NCBI GenBank assembly: GCA_021292165.1
Contig: CM037878.1
Coordinates: 251,276,968-251,340,967, forward strand
Reading direction: 5' to 3'
From: Shinisaurus crocodilurus
Lineage: Eukaryota; Chordata; Lepidosauria; Squamata; Shinisauridae
DNA length: 64,000 nt
Shown here: positions 43,798-54,418 of the stretch, piece by piece
Numbering within the stretch: the stretch's first letter is position 1
Layout of the letters: the number at the start of each line of letters is the position of its first letter
Position numbers and translations under genes: made by a program
The notes under the pieces: model-generated
Databases searched by the model: none
What the model saw: the letters and a program-made list of their open reading frames with translations, nothing else
Told to the model about the DNA's origin: nothing

Positions 43798-44010
43798 TGT
43801 CAAATTTATACCACCCAGATACAGAGCCAAGGAGCCAAAGTTCAGTGCTGAAGGTCCCAGGTTGAATTCCCAGCATCTCCAATTCAAAAAGGTCTGGGGA
43901 AAGCCTTTGCTTTACCCATTGGAGGGCTGTAACCAATTGGAGTGGACAGAACTGGGCTAGATAGACCAATGGTCTGACTCAGGATAACTGAGCTCCATAT
44001 GTTCATATAT
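43798..44010 (+). mobile_element. tRNA-Ala-type SINE, diverged copy
   Basis: Contains AAGGTCCCAGGTTGAATTCC (degenerate B box), CCAGCATCTCCAATT, GGACAGAACTGGGCTAGATA and GACCAATGGTCTGACTCAGG to CATATGTTCA. Compare 61197-61390. The A box is weak. Confidence 0.7.
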
Positions 44011-44019
44011 CAATAATGA

Positions 44020-46140
44020 TAACCATCCATAGGCCAGAGAGTACTCAATTAAAAAATTATAAAGTCTGATTTGAAGGCACATTTTACTTACAGGAGGATA
44101 TTCTGTGTATCAGGTTAATTTGAGAGACAGTGTAGTGATGATGTGCTGATCCCATGTGCCAGGATTGTTACTGTCCTTCAGAAATCAGCAGAAACAGGCA
44201 GTGAGGTGCAGTTGCGTGGAGTATGGCCTAAGTTATTGGATCCGACATCTAAAACAGCTCGTCATATGGCGTTGGAAATATGTGCTACTGCTGCCATGAC
44301 AGAGAGGTGTGTCATCATGACCTGGCACCCTCAGACAGCTCCTGGGATCCCAGCACGGGGATTTGCACATTTTCTCAGGAACTTGCGGATTTGCTTACAA
44401 ACGGATTTGTGCAAAATCTGATTCTGTCAATGAGCGGCCAATGGAACGAAAGCTGCCTGACAATCTGTGAAATGTAGACGGAACCGATTTTACAATGTCT
44501 ATACATTCTTAGATGCTACACTGGGGACATTGTGGAAAATTTTAAATGGTGGCTTGTGGACTCACCACTGCCACCAGGTAAGTCCAGAGTCACTGTAGGA
44601 GGGGGACCAACAGAAGGTACTTCACCAGAAGGAACTTTGCTAAATGTGTCCTGTTAACAAAGGTGGGACATGTTGCACAAGGCCTAAGATAGAACCAGCT
44701 ATAAACTTCAGGGTAGTGTGTGGGGAGGGAGGGGGGAATCAAACAAACAAAAATGTAGGGGGCCAAAATAAGTATGTGAGGGAGGGGGAGTTAACTAGAT
44801 ATCAGGACAAGGAGGTCTTGGTTCCTTTTGGTGAGAAGGGCTTTGGAGAAACGAGGAGGTCTCAGTTTGGCTTCAAAGTAATGAGAATGAAGGTATTTAC
44901 TATGTGTATGTTGTGTCAATGGAGGGTAGACGTAGAGCTGGGAAAGAAGGTCATGGCAGGTGCATGATGGTCATAGGAGTGGAAAAGTGTAAGAGAGACT
45001 TCTCCACAGACAATGGGAAAGGGAGGAAATTAGAAAAAGTGTGTGGGAACAGAATATTCAGTCAGTGTAAGTAGGAAGGAGTGGCATAAAGGAATGAGAA
45101 AGAAAGAGTTGTGGGGTGGAGGATGGTGACTGGATGCGAGAATGGTCTTAGGCCACTAGTATAGTATTGTACTCAGTCCAAGTTATTTGAGAAAATATAT
45201 TCTTCTACTTGGCATGTCTCTTTAGAGGGTGGGAACACTTCTGAGAAAAATTAATCTTCGGTAAGCAAATAATCCGGTACGTTCAAATTCTGATTTTGTA
45301 AGGAACTTCTGAAGGCCTCATCGTAAGAAAAATCTTCCTTCCAGTTTAATAGAGATTTTCTGATTAGGGTAATGTTGATAATCCCAGGAAGCTGCTTTAA
45401 CCATTGACTGATTACGATGCCCAAGATGCTCAAGCTACCCCATTGCCACAAGAATGGCCTAGAAAAGCAAAGCTGCCTTGATTTTCCCACCTTGTATTGT
45501 TCTAGTTTTGCACTTGGTGTTACAAAAGGGTAGAAAATAATGAGCTTAGTCTTACACATGTACCTTTAGAATACTTCAGAAATTAAAACACAGCATTTTT
45601 TTTGTTTTCATTTTACACTATTATTTTTAGACACAAATGATGATGAAATTGTTCTCACTTTCATTTAGCCAAACTTCCAGTGCTCTATAAATGAAAAGTT
45701 TCAAAAACTATTTCTAGCAAAAAATAATAATAATAGCAATAATACCCACAGCAACTCCTAAGGTATGACTCTTGTGAAAAATTAAGATGTCCAGACAGTT
45801 GACAGTTTTTGCCAAACATACACTTTTTGGAGAAAATATCAATTTTTCACTGCTGACCTATTCTAGTCAGATCCATCTCTGCCATTAATGAATTATTGTG
45901 ACTCCTGGGAGAGAAATCATATACTACTAATATGAATTTAATTCTTCCTCAGCTTAATATAGCTTTATAAGTGTGAAAGGTGGGTGAAGATAGCGCTCGC
46001 TAAGTCACAACTATACTGTCACATGTCTGCAAGAGAAATTTCCAATTCATTTACATTTAAAAAAAATAATACTACAGGTGTTGCCATTTAGTTTGGAGTT
46101 AGATTGTATTCTTATTTAAATGACAATTCAAGGTTCTATG
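44020..46140. other. No gene recognised
   Basis: No confident feature over 2.1 kb. A 102-codon minus-strand frame at 45251-45559 reads like a possible remnant of a transposon polyprotein (…LFLWQWGSLSILGIV…), but no catalytic motif identifies it. Confidence 0.35.
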
Positions 46141-46154
46141 AACTTAAGTCCCTA

Positions 46155-46612
46155 AGGGCGCAATCCAATGGAGATGCCCATAATCCTCTGAACTCTGAGG
46201 ATCATGGGCATCCTATGCAGGGCGGGAGGAGTGCAGAGATTATCTTCACCTCCACGCTCTTCCCACCCTGCAAATCAGCTAGACGGCTGATTTCAGCTGT
46301 CTAGCTGAGGCACTTTGGATGGGAAGGGAAGGAGGCTGGTGCACCGCTAGGATACATCGTATCCTGAAAGATCTGGTCTCCTCCCCTCCCCGCCCCCTGG
46401 AACACCCTCTTCACCCCTTCTCCAAGGTCGCTCTTATGACCTCAGAGATGCAACTGCTGTGGTTCTTTCCATGCCAGCTGCAAGGGAGGGAAGGCGGATC
46501 TGAGCACGGATCCCCAGCTCCGAGGTCAGAGCTCTTTTCTGAACTTGGAGCTGGGAACCTGAAGCATCCTATGGCCCTCTAGATGCTCTCCAGGGGTCAT
46601 AGGATTGCTCTG
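46155..46612. mobile_element. Harbinger-like MITE, complete, TAA duplication
   Basis: Termini GGGCGCAATCC (left) and GGATTGCTCTG (right, inverted) are flanked by TAA on each side. Body is the inverted form of 31629-32060: GGGCATCCTATGCAGGGCGG, CGCTAGGATACATCGTATCC, CCAGCTCCGAGGTCAGAGCT, CCTATGGCCCTCTAGATGC. About 455 bases, no transposase. Confidence 0.8.
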
Positions 46613-46744
46613 TAAAACTGCTCAGTCCAAAACACTTATCTTCGCTCATGAGAAAATAAGAAATTGGCCGAAACAAAAACTAGAGCTTGCTCTATACATG
46701 GGAGTGAGATGAATTTCCCTATAGTCTGTTTCCATACTACTCTG

Positions 46745-46830
46745 CTAACATTTGTATTTTATTTTATTTATTTATAACATTTATGAGTTGCCTTCCAGCC
46801 CAAAAAGGGCTCCCAAGGTGACTTACAGTT
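46745..46830 (-). mobile_element. Short LINE/SINE tail fragment (antisense)
   Basis: ATTTTATTTATTTATAACAT TTATGAGTTGCCTTCCAGCC reads as the reverse complement of a tail ending GGAAGGCAACTCATAAATG...AATAAAATAAAAT, similar to L2-type tails. Confidence 0.45.
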
Positions 46831-46972
46831 GAAAAACTTCAAAACAATATCTCAAAGAAATGTATGGAGCATCCACGAGGTAAGATGAATGACTTGGTTC
46901 CTATAGAAACGTTGCTCCTTTACAAACATTGCCCAGCCTTCCAGAAAGGATTTTTCTGGCATGGGAAGACTA

Positions 46973-47205
46973 GGGATGTAACCACTTGCCTCGAGCAGGC
47001 GTAGTGGGCCTTACCGGGTCCCGGACCCTGCTCGCCTCTCCGCGTCGAGCCGCCCTGTTGCCCTGGTTTCTACGGAAAAGACGCAGCGCGGGGTCCCGGC
47101 ACGGCTGGCTCGAGTGGCGCAGAGAATCGCTCCACGCCACTGAGAATTGAGCGGGGGGGGCCCACTGCGACGAGGCGCCCCCCCTCCAGGTACGTGTACA
47201 CCTCT
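46973..47205. mobile_element. CpG-rich non-autonomous element, single copy
   Basis: Runs from CTAGGGATGTAACCACTTGC to GTACGTGTACACCTCTAG; the ends are short imperfect inverted repeats (TAGGGATGTA / TAGAGGTGTA). Interior shares CCCTGTTGCCCTGGTTTC and GACGCAGCGCGGGGTCC with the inverted pair at 12947-13412, and GCCTCGAGCAGGCGTAGTGG with the block inside the Tigger-like MITE at 4491-4552. Strongly CpG-rich against a CpG-poor background. GAAGA occurs at both edges and may be a target duplication, not certain. Confidence 0.65.
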
Positions 47206-47528
47206 AGAAGAAACCATGTAATTTGCCACAGCTATATGCCTTTATACAAATCTGTGATGCAACCACAGTTGGAATATTGTGTACAGCTCTGTTCACTGCA
47301 CCTCAGAAAGGGATATTGTAGAGCTGGAAAAAGAGCTGAAAAGAGCAACCAAAATTATCAAGGCGCTGGAGCAACTCCTGTGGGGGAAGGTTACAAAGTT
47401 TGGGGCTTTTTAGCTTAGAAAAAGGGTGAATAAGGGGGTCTTGATGGAGGTGTATAAGATTATGCATGCTGTGGGGAAAGTGAATAGGGAAAAGCTTTTC
47501 TCTCCTATTATAATATTAGTATCCAGGG
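47206..47528 (+). mobile_element. CR1-like LINE, left part (split by an LTR)
   Basis: TGATGCAACCACAGTTGGAA TATTGTGTACAGCTCTGTTC encodes the LEYCVQLCS/H motif of CR1 RT thumbs (VRPQLEYC-QAW-P). Further on GTGTATAAGATTATGCATGC matches 15007-15030. The element continues at 48008. Frames are broken. Confidence 0.75.
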
Positions 47529-48007
47529 TGTGATGGCAGATCACAATAGCAGCAGCAGACTTCATTCAACAAACACATGTACACACAGGACTTGTTTCTA
47601 AGTAGATGCTTTTAAAGTAAATAGCAGTAACATAAGATTTCTTAGGTACTATAAGCTTGTTGGTTTGTACATTCAGTTTCTTAAATGTTGCTTATTCTGT
47701 GAGGAAAGGAAAACACAAAGGTCAATGCCTTGCTAAAGCCAACAAGCGTCAGTTAACTGTAGAATGTCCTGTCTGGGAGTCGTAGAATGGAATTCTAACC
47801 TGTTGCTAGACAACATCCAGCATTCCCTCCCCTGACACAACCAAGTGGTTGTTCCACTGTCCCCTGCCCTCTGACTTCTCAGAGAAGCTTGGTTTCTGCC
47901 TTTGCCCTTTAACTAGAATATAACAGTCTATCTTAACCCTTTACTGGGCAGTCAACTTAAAAAAACCTCCCTGCAGAGTTGACAACTTCTCGTCTCATAT
48001 TCCAACA
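47529..48007 (-). mobile_element. Solo LTR of an endogenous retrovirus-like element (antisense)
   Basis: Read on the minus strand it starts TGTTGGAATATGAGACGAGA and ends GATCTGCCATCACA, the TG...CA ends of an LTR. A TATA-like TTATATTC lies inside (complement of 47918-47925) and an AATGAA-type polyadenylation signal lies about 45 bases before its 3' end. It interrupts a CR1 copy exactly between sequences that are contiguous in the 15-kb copy. GGGT occurs at both junctions (47526-47529, 48008-48011), fitting a 4-5 bp target duplication. There are no internal retroviral genes, so this is the product of LTR-LTR recombination. Confidence 0.72.
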
Positions 48008-48365
48008 GGGTCATCCAGCTGAATGGTGGAAGATTCAGAAGAGATCAAAGGAAGTACTTCTTCACACAACACATCATGAAACCGTGGCATTTGCTTCCAC
48101 AGAATGTGGTGTTGGCCACCAACTTGGGACAGCATGAAAAGGGAGTTAGACAAGTTCATGGAGGATAAGGTTATCAGTGCTACTAGTCACGATGGCTATA
48201 TGCTACTTCCAGACAGGATTAGAGACAACATGCCTCTGAATACCAGTCACTGGGGAGCAACAGTAGGAGAAGGTGATTGCCCACATTTTGTGCTTGTGAG
48301 AAACAAGATGCTGAACTAACATAGATCTTTGGTCTGTTACATCAAAGCTCTTCTTATGGCTCCTC
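48008..48365 (+). mobile_element. CR1-like LINE, right part
   Basis: GGTCATCCAGCTGAATGGTG GAAGATTCAGAAGAGATCAA matches 15090-15130 (…LIGGRFRTDKRK). It continues through TTCATGGAGGATAAGGTTAT and the tail TCTTTGGTCTGTTACATCA / TCTTCTTATG. Confidence 0.8.
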
Positions 48366-48369
48366 TAGG

Positions 48370-49435
48370 AAGCTGTTTCTGGAGCAGAACAGAATGTCCC
48401 CTACAAAAAAGCCCCCAAAGGATTATTTTTAGGGCTCCAGGGAACTGTGCAACGCCTCAGTTAATGACATAGGGAAACTTTGTCCTGTGCCATTAATAGG
48501 AAGTTCCCAAACTTTGGGAGCAATAAAGTTGTGCAATGCCAGAGCAGTCTGACCATGACATGTTCAGGGAAGTTCCCCAACCCTAAGAGAAGGGGCACAA
48601 GGAGATTCCCTTTATATATTCCTTGCAACACCTCCTCCTCGAGCTATGTGCAAATGTCCTCTCAAAATACTCTACTCATTTGTGGGCAGAGAAATTGGGG
48701 GACAATTTTACCAAATTCCTCCAGTGGAAAGAAAAATTCTCACTGGCAGGGCTCCCCATTGGCAGGGGTTGTAGTACACTTTCTTTTTTCCTAGGGGATT
48801 TTGGTGTTTTGCAGAGTCACTACAACTACAAGTGACAACCACAGCAACTGTGTTGGCAGTCTGACCACCATTTTGCATCCTTCACAATGCCCCATACTTA
48901 GCATCATTCTGGGGCATTATGAGGGCAGGGGAGAGGGAAGGCAGGTGCCACCAAAATAATGATGAAGGAAACCTGGAGAAAATTTTGCAAAGTGGCATTT
49001 ATTTTCTGGGGGTGGGGGTGGGGGTAAGAAAAGAAAAATCTCCAAACCATACTGAGAAAGATGTCTTCTGATTTTTTTTTTGCCTCAGCTCTAGTTATCT
49101 TTCTTCAGGGTTCAGCACCTTCTCCGGGGTCTTCCAAACATTAAATTTCTGAGGAGTGACTGTGAATACATCTTGACTTTATTGTAGATGCTTATAATAC
49201 TGCTACTTTCCTGAAAGTAGTGTGAGGTGAGGGGGCAGTGTTGTATTCAGCTCCAGGGAAGAGGTGGAGCTAGCGCTGGGTCAATATCTGTCCCACAGTT
49301 TCCTGAAAGTTTTCTTCCCGGTGAAAGAGGCTTCCATTTTTCTCCCTCATTCTCAGGGCATTTTATAATATATTTTGAATTTCTTTTGGTGGTGTTTTTG
49401 AGCTTACCTGATTACTGTGCGGTGGCTGACGGTGG
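48370..49435. other. No gene recognised
   Basis: The segment 48410-48790 has repeated GGAAGTTCCC/GGAAACTT words and may be an unclassified repeat. A GGGGGTGGGGGTGGGGG run is at 49010-49025. No coding signature. Confidence 0.35.
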
Positions 49436-49624
49436 CCAAGGGTGCTGTGTGTGTGTGTGTGTTTCTTTCTGTTACATGCCTCTCCCTTGCTGCCTCTCAG
49501 GCTGCCTGCACTTCCTGAGCTGAAAAAGCCCTATGGGAAGAATTGCTTCATGATGTCGCCCCTTGGGCTTTAATTGAAGCCAAAAAGGCTATAGGGTGTT
49601 GGAGAGATAAATGGAGAATTAAAA

Positions 49625-49683
49625 ACATCACGCGCGCACACACACAGACACACACACGCACGCACACACACACACACACACAC
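49625..49683. repeat. CG/CA-rich alternating microsatellite
   Basis: CACGCGCGCACACACACAGA followed by interrupted CA and CACG units to 49683. A shorter (GT)n is at 49447-49461. Confidence 0.92.
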
Positions 49684-49994
49684 CTACCTCATAAGTAAGG
49701 AAAGCACAAGAACCCCGAGCCCAACCTATGTGTCAACTGAGCTCTCCAGGACAAAGAATTCCACCATTTAGAGATATGCCTATTGATGACCTGCAGGCTT
49801 TATGTCACCAATGCAAGGTCTTTTCTTTTTAGGTAAGCTTTTAGGAGGACATTGTATGAAGTTGTGTAATTTTATTGATGAGTCTCAAGTATATTCTGCT
49901 GACATATTTTCTGTTTTTAATGGCTGATGCTTTATACATGCGGTACTTGATGTTCTTTTCTTTTTTAAAATTGAAATCCTCTTTAAACAAATTA

Positions 49995-50183
49995 TTAGGA
50001 TATGAATGGGGAGGGGTGGTGACGAATAAACTGAAGCTAAATCCAGGTGAGGCAGAGATGTTGTTGGTAGGTGGAACTGACCTTGGAGATGGTTTTTAAC
50101 CTATTACTGATTAGGGCTGCACACTCCGTAAACGGTCAGGTGCACAGCTTGGGGGTGCTCCTGGATGCAGCACTGGCCAGTAG
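49995..50183 (+). mobile_element. L2-like LINE, left fragment (split by SINEs)
   Basis: NKLKLNPGEAEMLLVGGTDL (50030-50085 region) is the L2 RT segment after the YADD box (NKLKLNPDKTE-LLVG), and CAGCTTGGGGGTGCTCCTGG codes SLGVLLD. The element resumes at 50816. Confidence 0.75.
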
Positions 50184-50191
50184 TCATTGCT

Positions 50192-50398
50192 TAGGAACAC
50201 AGGAAGCGGCCTTATACGGAGTCAGACACTGGTCCATCTAGCCCAGTATTGTCGACACTGACTGGCAACAACGGCTCTCCATGGTTTCAGGCAGGAATTT
50301 TTCTAGCTCTAACTGGAGATGCTGGGGATCAAGCCCAGGACATTTTGCATGTAAAGCAGCAGCTCTGCCACTGAGCCACAGCCCCTCCTCATGCTTAG
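50192..50398 (-). mobile_element. tRNA-Ala-type SINE, minus orientation
   Basis: The right end is the tRNA head in reverse (GGGATCAAGCCCAGGACATT, box B complement; TGCCACTGAGCCACAGCCCC, box A complement). The left end is the 3' tail (AGGAACACAGGAAGCGGCCT TATACGGAGTCAGACAC). Together with the following plus copy it forms an inverted pair flanked by TCATTGCT. Confidence 0.85.
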
Positions 50399-50807
50399 AT
50401 GCTAGGTTCAATTCTTGACATCTCCAGGTATGGCTGGGAATGATCCCCGTCTGAAATCCCGGAGAGCCACGGTCAGTCAGTGTAGACCAGAGGGGCAGAC
50501 CCTCAGCTGCCAAATCTGGCCCATCTGGGATCCCAATCTTGCCCTCTTGTCCCACTCCACTCCCTCTGATTGCTGATCATTTGGTGGTTTCCCGGATTTT
50601 GTGCAGTTTCCCCCGCAGTTAGCTTTATGCTAAAATATGCTGGTACTTTATGTTTTTTAGGCCATGCCCCTTTGGCCCCACTGGAATGGGAGCTTCTCCA
50701 AAATGGAATTTGGCCCTTGGGCTGAAAGAGGTTCTGCACCCCTGGTGTAGACAATACTGCGCTAGATGGACCAGTGGTCTCGCTCAGTCTAAGGCAAGTC
50801 CATATGT
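50399..50807 (+). mobile_element. tRNA-Ala-type SINE, plus orientation, split by a hAT MITE
   Basis: Starts at the B box (TAGGTTCAATTCTTGACATC), continues TGAAATCCCGGAGAGCCACG to GTGTAGAC at 50480-50487, and resumes at 50753 with AATACTGCGCTAGATGGACC AGTGGTCTCGCTCAG to CATATG. The A-box half is missing (5' truncation). TCATTGCT at 50184-50191 and 50808-50815 flanks the pair of SINEs. Confidence 0.82.
50488..50744. mobile_element. Complete non-autonomous hAT-like element with 8-bp duplication
   Basis: 257 bases with imperfect inverted ends CAGAGGGGCAGACC / GTTCTGCACCCCTG, flanked by exact GTGTAGAC (50480-50487 and 50745-50752). It splits a SINE: removing it and one GTGTAGAC restores the continuous SINE. 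No open frame of a transposase. A second, partial copy is at 26-158. Confidence 0.93.
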
Positions 50808-50815
50808 TCATTGCT

Positions 50816-51075
50816 CTGGATGCTCAGATTCCAACCGACATTCATGCTTTAGTAAAATCCAGGCTTAATTACTATAGTTTACCTTACATGTGGCTGGCTT
50901 TGAAAAGTCTTCAGAAAAACGCCAAGAAGTGCAGAATGCAGCAGTTAGCCTGCGGATTAGGCCACAGCTGATGTGAGTAAACTATATGTCTATTCTGAAA
51001 GACCTACATTGGTTCCCAGTTTGTTTCTGGTCACAATTCAGTGTTCCAGGCCTGGCATCAATATGTGGCATGATG
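50816..51075 (+). mobile_element. L2-like LINE, right fragment
   Basis: GCTTTAGTAAAATCCAGGCT TAATTACTATAG codes the (T)SRLNYY-type box (L2: TSRLDYCN); CAGAATGCAGCAGTTAGCCT codes QNAAV; GACCTACATTGGTTCCCAGT TTGTTTCTG codes LHWLPVCF-like sequence. It is broken by frameshifts and ends near CAATTCAGTG. Confidence 0.7.
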
Positions 51076-51079
51076 AGGC

Positions 51080-52300
51080 AAATGCTAGGAGCCCAGAGGG
51101 CCCTCTGCATCTAACACCAGTACCACTGTATTTGTTTCTTTTTCAAAAGAAAAATTATCTTAAAGACTCAATGCTGAGTGGAGCAGCGCCGGGCTAAGCA
51201 GCTACTGCAAGCACTCTCTCCAATCCCTAAAATGTATCCTGTCTCCTGTCCTGACCACAATGTAGCATACCTATGTGGTCCTACATTGGAGGCAGGGACC
51301 CATCCGCATTTGTGGGGAAAGGGAGACTGTCTCAGCTGCACTTCTGCACTCAGTACTGAGTCCAGCTTTAACATGGAAAAGAGTTGGGTGGGGTGCTGAC
51401 ATGCCTGGCACTGAGTATGCAAAGGATTTTATCTCCTCCTTCTCTGAGAAGAGTTGAGATCTGGTTGGAAGCATACATGTCTAGCCTATTAACTGTGTCT
51501 CAGTTAAGTCATAGGCACATTTGCATTTACAAAGGGAGCAGCAAGTCACAATGGGTTACATAGGCAGACTGATGTGTATAGAATTTCCAAGCAATCAGTG
51601 GTTCATTTCTTTAGATACAAGTTCAACGCGTGGTTATGCTGTTGTAAGAAACTTTCTCCTCGTCTTCGTTTTCTGCCTAACTTGTCAAGTGAATTGCAAG
51701 GTTTCCAGATGGCACAGGATTAAGGATAAGGAAAGAAAGAAAGAAAAAGTCTTCTTGCTAACAGCTTTATTTTCTTCTCTGCGCTCTTGGAACTCAAATG
51801 CAAATCCATTCAGCTTGACCAATCGGACCCAAAGTGAGTGACTGGAGGCAACAAATTTTCATGCTCTCTGGCTGCTTGTCAATTCGCTCCAGCTAGAAGC
51901 TAGGAGATGGTGGTAGATCATGCATCCCCCTTCCAGTTGGTGTCAGGCTTTTAAGATTGTCACAGTTTACAAAGGAAGTGCAACACTACAGATATTGACT
52001 AAATATCCCCTTAATAAGCTTCCAGTTCCATAAGTGGAAAGTTCCCCTTCCCTGGGTCCCTAGAAACAGGAAGTTGAAAAATCACCTTCTCCAAAATGGG
52101 AAGTTCTCTATGCCTAGTCTATTCCTGCATAGATTGCTATGCATGCTGATCATGCAGGCATGAATTTTACTGCATCTACATTCAGTGGAATCTACAATTG
52201 GTTATAGATCCCACTATGTGTATGAATAGTGAAATACTTGGGCTGGGAGAAACTGTCAGGTGCAATTTTGCTCAGGTTCTCATTGTTCCAATGCAAAGTT
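51080..52300. other. No gene recognised
   Basis: No confident feature. Overlapping antiparallel open frames at 51168-51474 lack motifs. Confidence 0.35.
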
Positions 52301-52319
52301 TGTTCTGTCCTGACTCCTG

Positions 52320-52530
52320 ATTTTTAGTCTGCACAAAAATTTGTACAAATTTCCATGCACATTTTTTTTTAAAAAATACACATTTTGTGCACATTTTTAA
52401 CTGCATGAATTTTATGCACTTTTTCAAATGTATGCATTTTTCAAGTGATTTTCCCATTGAATAAAGCATTGTGTGCACATTTATTAAAAAAAAAACATTG
52501 CAATTTTTGTGTGCACTATTTCAACAATAT
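52320..52530. repeat. AT-rich repeat of TGTGCACATTTT words
   Basis: TGCACATTTTT, TGTGCACATTTTTAA, ATGCACTTTTTCAAATG and GTGTGCACATTTATT recur about every 25-30 bases. The same words appear at 56100-56300 and the texture at 11370-11760. Confidence 0.5.
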
Positions 52531-52679
52531 TATTTCTTTCTCCTTGCTGTTTTTTCTCTTTAGTTGCCTTTTAAAATTATTTTAATTCCTTGTTTTCATC
52601 TCTGATCCAAGGCAGTAATGCTCTCACTTTATGAAACAGGAAGGAAAACACAAGTTATACCCTTTAGGTAATAAAGACT

Positions 52680-52760
52680 GCACCTATATACACTTACCTG
52701 GGAGTAAGCTCCCCAGAACTCAGTGGGGCTTACATTTGAGTAGACATGCATAGGATTGGG
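52680..52760. mobile_element. Short palindromic MITE-like repeat
   Basis: CACTTACCTGGGAGTAAGCT CCCCAGAACTCAGTGGGGCT TACATTTGAGTAGACATGCA TAGGATTGGG: the standard unit of the small family listed at 12690-12775, here in reverse order. Confidence 0.65.
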
Positions 52761-52892
52761 CTAAAAGACTGCTAGCTCAAAAAGTCGAAAGTCTTGGCCA
52801 AAGGATTAAGGAATGGGTCACAACAGGATTTCTTTGGAGTATAGAATCACAGAATTTTACAGAAGGAAGAGACCTTTGAGGTCTTCTAATCC

Positions 52893-53349
52893 GATCTCCT
52901 AAGAACATCAGAGGATCAGGCCAAAGCCACATCTAGTCCAGCATCCTGTTACCCACAGTGGCCAGCCAGATGTCTATGGAAAATCCACACACACAACATG
53001 GGGGCAATTGCCTTCTCTCGCTGTTGTTCCCCAGTGACCAGTGTTCAGAAGCATGCTGCCTCTGACCTTGGAGGTAGTATCATCAGCATCAATGGTAGCA
53101 TTGATTGCCTTATTCCCCATGACTATGTCTAACCCACTTTTAAAGCTGTCCAAGTTGGTGGCCATCTCTCCACTTCCTGCGGCAAGTTTCATTATGTGCT
53201 GTGTGAAGAAGTACTTTCTCTTGTATGTCTTGAATCTTCCACCATTCAGCTTCATTGGCTGACCCTGGGTTTAAGTATTATGACAGAGGGGAACAAACCC
53301 TATCCACTTTTTACACACCATGCAAATTTTACATACCTCTATCATGTAC

Positions 53350-53350
<1 letters not shown>
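52893..53350 (-). mobile_element. CR1-like LINE, 3' end (antisense)
   Basis: On the minus strand, 53255-52974 reads MKLNGGRFKTYKRKYFFTQH, then NLDSFKSGLDIVMGNKAINA, the same C-terminal module as at 15090-15270. The tail (reverse of 52910-52960) includes CAGGATGCTGGACTAGATG and GATCCTCTGATGTTCT. The body upstream extends to about 53350, where a CA microsatellite begins. Confidence 0.82.

Positions 53351-53353
<3 letters not shown>

Positions 53354-53386
<33 letters not shown>
53354..53386. repeat. (CA)n microsatellite
   Basis: About 16 CA units adjoining the CR1 fragment. Confidence 0.95.
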
Positions 53387-53389
<3 letters not shown>

Positions 53390-53984
53390 TTTTTTAAATT
53401 AAAAAATACTGAAATGTTGTACTCTATCCATATAGGGGAGGTATTCCAGCTCTTTTGGTTGACCTTTTCTGAAACCATTTCCCCCTGCATCTTTTCCAGC
53501 TCTACAGTATGTTTTCTGAGAGCCCCCTGCTCAATGCACAGCTAGTGCCTGATTAGAATGAACCACTCACATAGCAGAGCAGCAACAAAGCACCAGGAGA
53601 TATTAAAACAGCCTAAATCCCATTTAACTTGGTGTTCTTGTCCCATGCCTTAGTCACAAAATATGCTGTGAACAGAATCAAAGCCTCATAGTGTCTAATG
53701 GACTGTACACATTTCCCCCTCAGGTCTGTTTTCTAAGGATCCTTCAGTGTAGCAAGTCCCTTAAGTGATTTGTGAATGCCCCAAGTAAGTGTGTGTGGCT
53801 GGAGCAGCCTACAATTCCCCACCCACACCCACACACAGATATAGGTTAGTGTAGTCAGCCTAACAACCCTGAGCTCACAATTTCAGAAAACAATATGTAA
53901 TTCCTTGACTGGGTAAGATGCATATAGTCATTATGCAAACGTGCAGCCCACAACTAATCAAACTGTGGGCAACTGTGTGGCACA

Positions 53985-54330
53985 GAAGCCCACAGTGATC
54001 CATTTCCTTCATAACAATCCTACACGCTGAGCACAGAGACAAATCTAGTTCAGTTGAACAGCAGTTGACTCGAGCCTTAAATCCTTGTCTCAGTCCCTTG
54101 TGCACCACAGTACTGTTAAAAACCATCTTGTTGCTCAGCACAATTAGGCTTGATTGTCTCAACGGCCCAGAGTGACTGACATTAATTAGCCATGCCATAC
54201 TATTAGTCATTGTCCATAAATTTGCTTTTACCATTCAGACCATGCCTGAATTTACTGGCAAAGTAACATGTGGAAAATGTATTGATCTCTATTTTGTTTT
54301 ATTTTGGTTTTTCCCCATGCCAAATTCCAT
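53985..54330. promoter_or_regulatory. Candidate conserved non-coding element
   Basis: Repeat-free, no frame, with CACAATTAGGCTTGATTGTC near 54139, GACATTAATTAGCCATGCC near 54177 (homeodomain core), ACTATTAGTCATTGTCCATA near 54199 (SOX-like ATTGTC) and TCATTGTC. Comparable in texture to 37350-37720. Inference. Confidence 0.35.
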
Positions 54331-54377
54331 CTATCTTGTCAAGATAAAGGCTTTCGATAAAACAAAACCCAAAATAA

Positions 54378-54418
54378 AAGAGAGAGAGAGAGAAAGAGAG
54401 AGAGAGAAAGAGAGAGAT
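54378..54418. repeat. (GA)n microsatellite with AAAG interruptions
   Basis: GAGAGAGAGAGAAAGAGAGA repeated; purine-only for about 40 bases. Confidence 0.93.

Noticed and set aside
45251..45559. 102-codon minus-strand frame as a transposase or retroviral remnant
   Set aside because: No catalytic or zinc-binding pattern could be identified; similarity to LINE or retroviral proteins is too vague to call.
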